The notes under the pieces were generated by a model. That model was given only the letters and a program-made list of their open reading frames with translations, ran no database searches and was not told where the DNA came from. Shown here piece after piece: positions 34,095 through 45,015 of a stretch of DNA of 64,000 nt; the first letter of the stretch is position 1; each line of letters begins with the position of its first letter. Source of the DNA: Lactifluus volemus (Eukaryota; Basidiomycota; Agaricomycetes; Russulales; Russulaceae); the NCBI GenBank assembly GCA_022376515.1, contig WTXI01000026.1, positions 124,001-188,000 on the forward strand, in the 5' to 3' direction. A program made the translations under genes and the position numbers.

Positions 34095-35894
34095 ATGGAT
34101 TCTACCAATAAGACCGACCAAGACGCGGAGAAAGGAATCGTACCTGGAGCTGATGGTGAGTTCGTTTGGGTTATTGATTGCTCATTCCCGTACTAACGCA
34201 CTTGTGGCAGATCACTCAGACAGCCCTGATCCTTCTTCGAAGATGTGGGCTCTTTGTATCTTGCAAGCCAACGAGTATGATACTGCCATGGTTAAGGGCT
34301 GGAAGGCTGATATGGACGGAATCCTCATATATGTGAGTATGCTACGATCGCTTTCAATGGCCCTCAGTTACCTGAACAAAACGGTGCTTAGACCGGTGTT
34401 TTCTCTGTGACAGTTGCCGCATTCGTCATCGAAAGCGTCAAGCTACTCCAACCTGACTCCAGTGCAGTTACCGCACAACTTCTTCGGCAAGCTACACAGC
34501 AACTTGCTGCAATCTCCAATGGCGTACACCTTGTCACCCCTCCGACGACAGATGACGCGTTTCGGCCCCCACATTATGCCGTCCGTGTGAACATCCTGTG
34601 GTTCCTCAGCCTCTGTCTCGGTCTCTCTTGTGCCCTCCTCGCCACACTTGTGCAACAGTGGGCTCGCAGATACCTCCGACTCGCTCACGTCGATACAACG
34701 CCACTGCGTTGCGTCCGGACTCGCACTTACCTCTTCCATGGCGTGGAGAGCTTTCATACCCGCTGGGTGGTTGAGAACATCTCTCTCCTGATGCACGCAG
34801 CAATCTTCCTTTTCTTTGCTGGCCTCGTCGAGTTCCTTTTCGCCATCAATCACGAAGTCGCAACTGTCATCCTTGTGACTGTCTGCATCTTCGGCGCTGT
34901 ATACATTTCCCTCACCGCATTCCCCGTGCTTTACTATCACTGTCCTTACCAGACACCACTAACCTCGTTGATTTGGTACACGGGACACTACCTCAGTATC
35001 TGTGCCCTGTGGTTATTTTCGTATTCCAGGAGGATTAAGGCCACGATTCAGCTGCTCCGGGCAAATGTACAAAAGGGCTATTACAACCATCTGGTGGACA
35101 TAGCGAAGGACGATGAGGAACTGAAAATCGATGAAAAGGCTCTCAAGTGGGCGCTCACCTCGTGTAGCGACGATAGTCAATTAGAAACCTTTGTGGATGC
35201 AATCCCTGGTTATTTGCGAGGTGGCAAGACATACCGTATTAAAAATGTCGAATCTCTACTTAACAAGCCAATGAACGATCCGCACGATCCGCAACTCTCC
35301 CCCCATCTTGACCTGCTCTTGACTTCTTGCGTCGACGCCGACATAAGCATGGACAAAGGATTACGGCGGCAGCGCGCGATCACCTGCGCGCGTGCGATCG
35401 GGGAAATATCAAAGGCATCAGCAGACCTGATGACGTACTTGCCTGTAGCTACCTGCAGGAAGCTGAGGCACCTGTCTGGAGATCACGATCCCGCAATTGC
35501 GTTGGAAGCGTTGAACGCCCTCGCGATCGCAGAACACGCGCTCCTTGCACGATTTGACGGTAAAAAGGACCTCGACAGGTACACAGAAGCTTCTCAAGTA
35601 CTGAATGCCATAGTTGGCGAGCGGCAGCATCATCACCACCATGGACCTGGCGACAGGCGGCTCCTCATCGTGACAGATTTCATATCGAGCCTCATTCCGC
35701 TTATGGAGAAGCTGTCTTATGAGGATCTTGAGGCTATCCGGAAGACCCTTGAAAGACTTTGCGATGCGTTGGACCGGGAAGAGTTCTCACTTGAAGCGCA
35801 ACGTAAGTTCGCCGAAAAATTGGCTGAAATGATGAGAGGTAAAGCTGAGGTGAAGCCAGAAGGTACGCTTTGGCTTGAATCTGATTCGGATTGA
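34095..35894 (+). CDS. DUF6535 membrane protein, copy 2
   Basis: Three exons, 34095-34155, 34220-34332 and 34392-35894, giving 558 residues. Splice sites and helices match copy 1. Differences are small: several substitutions in the loop after QQWARRYLRLAH, and in-frame losses of 3 and 9 bases near 35230 and 35688. That both copies stay open while neighbouring copies decay suggests both are kept or that the duplication is young. Confidence 0.9.
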
Positions 35895-36229
35895 GTCTAA
35901 ATTTAGGTCGCCTCCCCAGGTCAACAATTTTCCAGATTGCCGATATCCGCATTTCAGAAGACTGTCGAAACTGCCACATCAGAGTTGGTCAACGCTTTGG
36001 AGGTTGAGTTCAAGGATCTGCTATCCAAGACTCGATGTTCTTTCAAATGATTCTTCTATACTCAGGCCGTAGTACAGAAGAGACTGAATTTATGTTTTAT
36101 GTAAAGATTCCTTGTCTTCGTTATCAAGTACGTTCTATTGATCAATTTAACGTGTCTCCAATAAACCGCTGTGGCAGCGATTACATAATCTACTAGCTAA
36201 ATTTGCCTTTATTAGCTCGTCCACTTTTC

Positions 36230-36675
36230 ATGGATTCGAGCGTCGCTCGTGAGCCCGTCAATCAAGATGAGGAAAAGGGGACCGTAGTTAAGGGTGTGGA
36301 TGTCCAAACCACATATCATTGCATTTCCTCTCTAACCTATTCATCCGCTAGATCATCGAGATGGCGATGACCCTTCTTTGAAGATGTCACGGTGGACTCT
36401 TTGTATCTCACAAACGGACAAGATTGATACTGAAATGGCAGAGGGGTGGAAGGCTGATATGGATGGAATCCTCTTATATGTGTGGATGGAAATTGTTAGC
36501 TGCGTTGGCACCACTCACCTTAGCAACACACTGTTTTTAGACGGGTATCTTCTCCGCTACCGTTGCCGCATTCCTTGTCGAAAGTTACAAGTTACTCAAG
36601 CCTGATCCTGGTGAGATATCCGCAAGAATCCATCTGCAGGCTACAAAGCAACTCGCTGCAATCTCCAACGGAACG
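36230..36675 (+). pseudogene. Truncated DUF6535 gene, unit 2
   Basis: Same paralogue as 30661-31187. Here exon 2 is intact (WTLCISQTDKIDTEMAEGWKADMDGILLYV), unlike unit 1, but the gene is cut off earlier, after QLAAISNG, at the junction with unit 3. Confidence 0.8.
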
Positions 36676-37321
36676 CGACTTAGAGCGGATTATGTCACCA
36701 GACGCACCGACCGCCTCGGGGTCACTCGGAAATCGCGGTCCTCACCTTGACCGCGATATGCAGCCTCGGGTGGAACAACGAGCGACTCCTGCCGTGCACA
36801 AACCTCGTCCAGCTCGAAGAATATCCGACGCGATATCCGGAGCAGTTCTCAAGCACGAGTTGTTCTTGGTCTTTAGAAAATAGAACGGCACTGGCACATT
36901 TCCCACGAGTACATGCTAGGTCCTTCTTGCGCGAGCTCATTTCCTGTCCTCATAGGCACAAGCCTTGCGTGGTCCCATTTTTACCAGACGACCTCAAAAT
37001 CGTCGCCCAAGATGGTAAACTCGTCCATGTCGCAATGAGTGACAGGTGGAACGACACCATATCATTCATGGATAATACGGCTATTGAACACTTCAAGTTC
37101 ACAGATGGCGTGCGTGCTAGCGAGGCGATACTGGATGCGCACACGCTGCACAATTTCGAAACATTCGCGCCCGGCCCTCAGGCCTCAGGGACTTCGCGGC
37201 ATGGATGCCTGCTATCTGTTTGCTATTGTCACGTGATCACTATGTGGATCTGACGAGGTCATATCTAAACCCTATAATCACGTCGTTGTACAAAGAACAC
37301 ACTGTATAGAGCTACCTCTAC
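36676..37321. repeat. Segmental duplication, partial unit 3
   Basis: Third copy of the block at 26012-26640. It runs directly into the intact 3' end of NLR-B, whereas in units 1 and 2 only a scrap of NLR 3' coding sequence remains. It lacks the MON2 exons. Confidence 0.75.
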
Positions 37322-40300
37322 CTATTGAGATAAAGATAAATGGGGATCATGTACTGTAGCCCAATTTGATCCATGCACAAACTTCGAAAGGTTAAGCCTG
37401 GTCTCATGTAGACCTCCAACCCAGACAGTGCTAGGTCTATGAAGACATGACCTGTGAAGCCCCGGAATCCATAAAAGAAGTCCTTTCTCTTCTCCTCCCT
37501 CTTCTCCACATATCCAGCCATCACTATTAATCACGGATTGGTCGGTAAAATGGATCTTCCCGATATCATCTGGAACGACGTCCATATGAATTGCACAATT
37601 GCCTGATGCTGAGGCAGTGTGCTGCCTGTCTCGCGAAAGTGCGACAGACGGATCAGCGCGACTAGTAAACGGGCCCACTACGACATCCCACAGGCGAATG
37701 GTGTGATCTGCCGAGGCCGATGCGATATGCCGCCCATCTGGCGAGAATGCAACAGAAAAGAGCCCATTGGTGTGTCCGGAAAATGGGCCCGCTACGACTT
37801 GTCCAGTTGTAGCATCCCATACGCGGATCGTGCGATCACTCGAGGCCGATGCGATATGTCGTCCATCAGGAGAGAATGCAATAGAATAGACGAAATCTGT
37901 GTGGCCAATAAATGGGCCCACTACAACCTGTCCCGGGCCTGTTGTAGCATTCCATATACGAATCGTGCGATCGTGCGAGGCCGATGCGATGCGCTGACCG
38001 TCAGGAGAGAATGCAACGGAATTGGCCCAATCATTGTGTCCAGTAAACGGGCCCGCTACAACCTGTCCTGTAGTGGCATCCCACACGCGAATAGTGCAAT
38101 CGTCCGAGGCCGAAGCAATATACTGCCCGTCCGGAGAGAATGCAACAGAATATATTAGTTCTGTGTGTCCAGTAAATGGGCCCGCTACGACTTGTCCAAA
38201 CAGGACGTGCCACACACGGATTGTGCAATCCTTCGAGGATGATGCGATACGGCGCCCGTCTGGTGAGAATGCAATAGAATAGACCCGATCGGTGTGCCCA
38301 GTAAATGGGTCCGCTACAACTTGTCCTGTTGTGGCATCCCACACGCGGATCGTGCAATCCCTCGAGGCCGATGCGATACGCTGTCCGTCGGGCGAGAATT
38401 TAACAGAAATGACCGAATCGGTGTGTCCGGTAAATGGGCCCGCTGCGAATTGTCCTGTTGTGGAATCCCACACGCAAATCGTGCGATCAAGCGAGGCAGA
38501 TGCGAGACGCTGCCCGTCTGGCGAGAATGCAACAGAAAAGACCGGACCGGTGTGTCCAGTAAATGAGCTCCCTATGGCCTCCCCTGTTGTGGTATTCCAC
38601 ACGCGAATGCAACAATCTTTCGAGGCCGATGCGATACGCTGCCCATCCGGCGAGAATGCGACAGAAATGACTGGATCGATCTGTCCAGTAAATGGACCCG
38701 CTACGACTTGTCCTGTTGTGGCATCCCACACACGAACCGTGCGATCAAACGAGGCAGATGCGATATACTGCCCGTCTGGCGAGAATGCAACAGAAATGAC
38801 CGGGTCAGTGTGTCCAGTAAATGGGTTCGCTAGAACCTGTCCTGTTATGGCATCCCACACCCGAATCGTGCAATCAAACGAGGCCGATGCAATACGCTGC
38901 CCGTCCAGGCTCCTTTCCTTCTTACCACCACCATCCCACTAGTCTACTCACCCTTGCCTCAGCGCAGTAGCATCCTCTCACTCCCCCCCTCCTGCTCTCT
39001 CCTCCTGCCCTCCCCTCCAGCCCACCCCTCCCGAATTGTGGTCCCCACTCGCCCCTCATGGCCCTTGTTGGCCCCGGGTCGTTGCCCACGTCCCCCTCCC
39101 AGCCTCTTTCTTGGCTGCCCTGACCCCGGTCAGACCCACCCCTCCTGCAAGCCCCGTCGGACGCTCCGGCTCCCTCTGGCACCCTCCTCACCCTCCCCTC
39201 TGGCCCACCCCTCTCGTCTTGCGGCCTCACCGCCGCCTTTGGGGCCCTTGGCCCTGCCTTGTGGTCCCCTTGGAACCCTCCTGCCCGGTGCCTCGTGCAC
39301 CACCCCTCCTGACTGCCCTTCCCGGCTTTCTCCGGTCCTTGTGGCCACCCCTCCAGCCCTTTGATCGCCGCACGGCCTCGGCGTCCCGATCGGTCGCCTC
39401 CGGGCGAACCCCCCTCCTGCTAGGCCCCCCTCCCTCCGCCGGCATGGCCGGCTTTCCTTCCTTTAATTACAACCCCTCTTATTAGACACTTTCTTTGGAC
39501 CCCTCTTTTTTCGGCTACAGTATTTATACGCTTATTCATCTTGTGGGTTTAGGGCGAGGTCTCTACTGCTGGAAGGCTAGGAGTCTGGTTCGAGGCCAGC
39601 CCGTTTTGGGGGGCCCTTTGGGTAATTGGGTCACCCCCTCTGCGGGGCCGGCGGGGTCCGACGGGCGAATAGCCCAGCACTCCCGGTCAAGCTAGTTAGT
39701 CTTTGTTCCTTTTCCCTTTACGCACAGAATTTCGTGTAGTACCGAGTTAGCATTAGTCTTGTCGCAATATACGCGGGGACTCTAAACCCCAATTCAAAAA
39801 AAAAAAAAAAAAAAAAAAAATACGCTGCCCGTCCGGTGAGAATGCAACGGAATTGACCGGATGGGTGTGTCCAGTAATTGGGCCCGCTACGACCTGTCCT
39901 GTTGTGGCATCCCACACGCGGACTGTGTGGTCAAACGAGGCCGAAGCGAGACGCTGCCCGTCTGGAGAGAATGAAACAGAAACAACCGGATGGGTGTGCC
40001 CAGTAAATGGGCCCGCTACTACCTGTCCTGTCGTGGTATCCCACACGCGAATCGTGCGATCGGACGAGGCCGATGCGATACGCCGCCCGTCCGGCGAGAA
40101 TGCGACGGAAAAGACAGGACGGGTGTGTCCAGTAAATGGGCCTGTTACGGCCTGTCCCGTTGTGGCATCCCATACGCGAATAGTGGAATCAAACGAGGCC
40201 GATGCAATGCGTTGCCCGTCTGGTGAAAATGCAACAGAATGGACCAGATGGGTGTGTCCAATAAATGGGCCTGCTACGAGTTGTCCTGTTGTGGCGTCCC

Positions 40301-43300
40301 ACACGCAAGTCGTGCGATCCTCCGAACTCGATGCGATTCGCTGTCCGTCTGGTGAGAACGCAACAGAAGTGACCATGTTGTCATGGGCCTGAATTGTCAT
40401 TTCCAATGCTGGCCAATGAGACAACCGCCCGCGTTCCAAAGTCAACGTGCGAGGAAATTGGTGAAGGAATTGATTGAGGATCCGGGAAGAACTTGGTGCG
40501 AAAGGCAGGGCAGAGATGTAAATGTGTGGAGCGCTCCTTGCCACTGCCATGCCGAAATACCGCACAAACGCGGACGCATCATTCACTAATGCCGATAGAT
40601 TTTTCATCTCCGTTTGGGAAACCTGTTGCGACTTTACGCGAAAGTCATTACATGTCATATTGATTGTGAAATTTACTCACCTCCTGCTGTAACCATATCA
40701 ACAGAGATGACAATGCTGGTGAAGCAAGGCCCACCCTGTTCTTGATACTAAGCACTTCTAACCAAAACAGGAACTTTGTCTCGAAGAGCGATCGAAGTTT
40801 CTTGAAGATATCATGATCCAAGCCAAGATGTTCTAAATGGTCGTCCCAGTGAATACAGGCATACGAGAGAGCAGATGGAATATGTTCCCCAATTCGAGAT
40901 TCAAGGTCTGCGACCTCGCTGTTGGCCAGATACGACGATTCCAGTTTGCACATGTTGAATTTCAGACTATCAAGCATTAAACCAAGGCAGGAATGTGCCA
41001 ATTGATAGTGGGCATCCAAAAGATCCACATAAAACACATCGCTCGCCTTATTCGTCAAAAAGTCACGGAATGATGTATGAAGAGGGAGGATGGGACGCGT
41101 CTGATCGGATGAAGTCACGTTACTCAGCAGAGAGCCGAGGTGACTGAGAATTTCAAGAATCAGAGCTGGATCGGAATCCTCGGGATCATCAACGGGTGCA
41201 TGTCGTTGCAAATCAATTACGGAATGGATGGAGAGGGGATCGATCGCAGCAAGAAGCTGCCCCATGATGGACCGAAATAGTATCTGTGCTTCATCCGACT
41301 TGATGTACTCCTTGAGAACCTCTTCGTACAGGTTGTCCAACAATCCTTCTCCGTTGCGGCCTCGAGAGTGTCCCAACAGCCGTTGTACACGCTTCGTCAT
41401 GCTCAGGCCGAGACTAGCAGGACTATTTATGAACCCAGATGCAACGGCCGCCCATTGGAACAGGCCCTCTGCAGCCTTCGCTAATTTGTCACCATGATTT
41501 GAAAACACCTTCTCGGGAAGCTGATTTTGAAGATATATCCCAATATCTTGCTCCGTATTGGCAGCCAGTCGGGGATCATCCATATACAGGATACGGACGG
41601 AGCGTGCGTTGGCAAACGCAGGTTCGATACCATTCTCTGGCCTCGAGGTGATCAATATGCGGAAATTTGGTGGGAGGTCAATGAGACGTTGCGCAAGGAA
41701 CGTATGCAGTCCGTTTCTGCTGATTGTGACACCGCTCTCATCCAACGCATCGACGACGATAAGGATAGGTCCGGGAAGATGGAGGTCCTTGAGCGGTTCG
41801 AGGAGAAGGCTTTCGAAGAGCGTACGATAGTCTCGGGTTCCACGAAGAGACGAATTATCCTTGATGATGTTCCCGAGAGCGAGTTTGAACGTAGGGTGGT
41901 GATCAGCGAGATCGCGCGCAAGTGTCGTGAACAGCTGGTATGCCTCGTCCTTGGACTGTTCTTTGCGCATAAAAGCGAAGTATGAGCCGAGACATTTGTT
42001 GTCAAACCGACGTGCGACCTCATGGGCAATCGATGATTTGCCCATGCCTGCCTGCCCAAAGAGAACGAGCGCACGTTCAGAATCTGGTCTGTTGATCCAT
42101 TTGACGACATAATCCAAGAAGGCTTCACGGGTGCCCGGAAGACAGCGTTTCTCATCGCTGAATCGCCATCCTCCCTTGTAAGGCATTTCTCTGATTTTAG
42201 CGTCCAATTCTGTGTCCCTTGTGAGATCGACGATTCATAACTGTCAGAATCACGCACCGGCTTCTAACGCTTGGCTTGACATGTCTCCCAGCTGTGTATT
42301 CACCCTACTCACATCGTCCCGCGTTTGAAAGAGAGTGGCCTCAATAGTGACAGTGGCATGTGCAAGGAGCTCCTGCCGTAGTCGGGTGAGTGTGGTGCGA
42401 TAGTCTTCGACTTTTTCGTCAACTTGGCCGACGATATTCTTCCAAGTCCGCTTTCCTAAAGCTCACACGTTAGTGATGAGAAACCAGTGGTCAAGACGAC
42501 GTACCGACTTGCACATCCTTTGCATAGGATTCGATAAATTTGGCCGACTTAGAGACGCACTGCAGCATCCCATCCAGGATTTCTGCCTGCTTAGACTCCG
42601 GCTGTATGTTCCTCAAAACATCCGCCTCCTTCGTGAATTCAAATGCGTCTCGTATCGCCGTAAGTAGTGTTCGGACGTTGTCGTCACGCTTGAACTGTTG
42701 TATCAAAGTCTGGAAGCGAGGCTAAATGAATATTCCATATCCTCTGACAGGGTAAGGACACACCTCGGGGATCTTTGAGAGCAGCTTCCATGCTAAGCTG
42801 GCTTGGGAGTTCAGCTGATGGGTGGAAATTAGCTTAGCGAAAAGTAGAGAACAAAGATATCATACTTTTACGATTGGACCGACAATGTTCATCACCTGGT
42901 TGATAGTCTCAACGGTACTCTTCCACGTTTTCACCGCATCCATAGCTTCCTCAGCACGATCAAGAGAACATGACATATCCCTCTGGCTGTCCGCTACTGG
43001 TCCCACACCCACAGGAGCACCGCTCTCAATGGGAAGATCACCTGTCGGGGATGAAGAGGACGGATTATCCACATTCGGGTTTGTTGAAACGGCGATCGTT
43101 AAGTAGGGTGAGGCCGGCTCTGAGGCATGTATGACATGAGCACTGCCGAATATAACATCAAATTCTAGATGGGGGATGCTCAGCCAGACGAACGAGTAAA
43201 GACTTATTAAGGAAAAGGCGAACCGCGTTGGGGCTCACACTGGCAGGATATCTCCTTCGTTCCAATAAGGGTGTCTTTCCCAAAGGCCTTTTTCGCATAA

Positions 43301-43770
43301 AGAGAAATTGTGATATGAGTGTCTGGTTGTACAGCACTGCAAAGGATTCAGTTGGGAAATAGAAAAAAAAATACGACAGTTCCCACAAGGCGCAGACATT
43401 CTCCGAGTCGCTCCATTCTACATGATTCCCCATGCTCCACATGGATGCTGTTTGCCAAGTTCTCGACCCGTCGGTCACAATAGCATAAAATCTTTTTCTT
43501 ATTCCAAGGAATGGAATGTTATGCGCTCTGAGGACTGGAAGGGGAAAGAGATTTGGTACTTATCGAGAACGGTGATACAAGATACGTACCAGTGACCTGG
43601 AGTGGCAGTGAGCTCGGCTGTCTCTCGCTGACATTCGAGCGGCTGCCAATGATGTACTGTGTTCCGGAGATTTGAGGACTTGGGCTGTGGTTATGGTCAA
43701 AACGGGGACATCGGACATGAGGAACTTTAGCATACAAATTTGAGATCATCTGTGTGTGTTCGTAATACGA
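37322..43770 (-). pseudogene. NLR-B: C2-like / NACHT / WD40 receptor, interrupted by a retro-insertion
   Basis: Close paralogue of NLR-A. The C2-like exons are at about 43770-43570 (ISNLYAKVP...SSLPLQVT) and from 43512 (VLRAHNIPFLGIRKRFYAIVTDG). The linker lies at 43070-42260. The NACHT exon 42209-40681 is 1529 nt, the same size as in NLR-A, with GQAGMGKSS and ILIVVDALDESG. The WD40 exon starts at 40631. After about four and a half repeats it meets a poly(A)-tailed insertion at 38907-39818, read as poly-Phe and then a stop at 39753. The array resumes in frame at 38906 and ends at 37322. Without the insert the exon would be open with about 15 repeats, as in NLR-A. The interrupted gene would give a receptor with a truncated propeller. 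Confidence 0.85.
38907..39818 (+). mobile_element. Poly(A)-tailed retroelement (SINE-like or 5'-truncated LINE) with 16-bp target duplication
   Basis: A 25-base A tract (39796-39820) ends the element. AATACGCTGCCCGTCC is present on both sides (38891-38906 and 39819-39834), the mark of target-primed reverse transcription. The 5' half (38950-39460) is strongly C-rich with repeated CCCTCCTG-like words. Near 39589 is GGTTCGAGGCC, close to the pol III B box, set in a 4-bp stem with a 7-nt loop like a tRNA T-arm. The 3' end is CGGGGACTCTAAACCCCAATTC plus A's. No protein frame of note is present. The perfect duplication suggests a recent event. Confidence 0.85.
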
Positions 43771-43799
43771 GTAACCTGGTTGTCTGCACTCAAGCATCC

Positions 43800-45015
43800 C
43801 CCATCAACGGGCTGAGCCATCACCTGACCCCACAAGAGCAGCTAGTCCATTCTTGGGTGAATAACGTAACGACCTTCCAGATAGGAGGACTGTGATGATT
43901 GGCTCAGATGCTGACTTGCATTGGACTCGCCATCACGACAAATGGTGAACATCAGCCAAACATTATTTTTGCAGGTGGCAATGCCCGGTGAATGATTCTT
44001 TTGGAAGCGTGACTCGGACACGACATCTTACCAAGCTCTTGAAGGGGTTGAGATTGTCAAGCCTTGATATCATGTCTACTCACCGCGTCGTCCGCCTCAG
44101 AATACCACTAGGATGAGGGCAATGAATCCTTTGCCTAACCGTATGGAGTTTCATGTGGGTTTACTGCAAGTGGAACCGTCCACTGAAGTGTCAACGGGCC
44201 AGTGGAGTTGGTGTTTGGATGGACTCAGTAGGGCGTTTTGTGCGAGGGTGTTGAAAAGGAGTATAGAATAATTGCGAGGTCGTCAGACAGCGAGACGAGG
44301 CATTACACGCCGGATAGCCTCCGGTATGGGCATCCGCGTGGGTCACTGCGCATCGTACGGGGTTTCTTATATAATCAAGGGTTGTGACGTCAGTAACTTC
44401 GGCCGCGGATCGAGACAAGATCTCTGCGGCCACATTGTTCGGTTGGCCGCAAGACGACGGTATCAACCCAACGAACGAGCAATTACACCCGAGTCGCGAA
44501 GTTGACCGCTTACAGTACAGCTGTAACATTTACGGTACCCCGTCGTGTAAATTCCGGCTCGGAACGTGGTCGTTCTCTATTTATTGCATCATCTCTATCA
44601 TGGGGTAACCGAATTTCCTTGTTTCAACGACCTGTCTTAATTTCCCCATCACTGTCACTGGACTTGGAGCTCTTCATTGTCCTCAAATTTCACTGGCCTG
44701 CTGGCTTGGCCAACAATACCCAACTTATACTGGAAGGGTCCACAGTCCTTGGAAAGTTGTCTTTTCCAGATCATCAAACCTTCGAAACCTCCGACCATCG
44801 GGTCCGCAGCGTTTTCCTTAGCGGTTACACGGTGAAGCGCCGTGTACATAAGGCAATAAAAAGAAATCTGGCAACTCGATAACAAGTTTCAGTAAACCTC
44901 AATAGACATTACCCTTTTATCTGAACCGAGGTTTACGGCTATCGACTCTTCCGGTTTCTTCTCATTTCCACACAAAACGGGGCCAAATTGAGTCTCCCTC
45001 TTCTCCTTCACCATT
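43800..45015. other. Intergenic between NLR-B and the mannosyltransferase
   Basis: Divergent promoter region. Apart from the MON2 scrap, only short frames are seen (44502-44882 plus is the longest, 126 codons, no domain). The last 80 bp before 45016 are CT-rich, as in fungal leaders. Confidence 0.4.
44195..44350 (-). pseudogene. Scrap of an internal MON2 exon
   Basis: Plus-strand GCGAGGGTGTTGAAAAGGAG...GCGAGGTCGTCAGACAG...GAGACGAGG near 44248-44300 aligns with MON2 at 24040-24110 (GCGAGGGTGTTGTAGAGCGG, GCGAGGCCGTCAGAGAG, GAGACGAGG), and further GGTATGGG...GCATCCGC matches follow. Stops and indels exclude function. Confidence 0.65.

Larger units (their letters stand above)
31188..36675. repeat. 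Segmental duplication, unit 2
   Basis: Second copy of 25194-31187, about 0.5 kb shorter because of deletions, mostly in the decayed-gene part (32700-33700). It ends at 36675, within the truncated DUF6535 copy, where the short third unit begins. Confidence 0.85.

Noticed and set aside
39580..39605. tRNA gene
   Set aside because: Only a T-arm-like stem and B box are present; no acceptor, D or anticodon arms could be folded.
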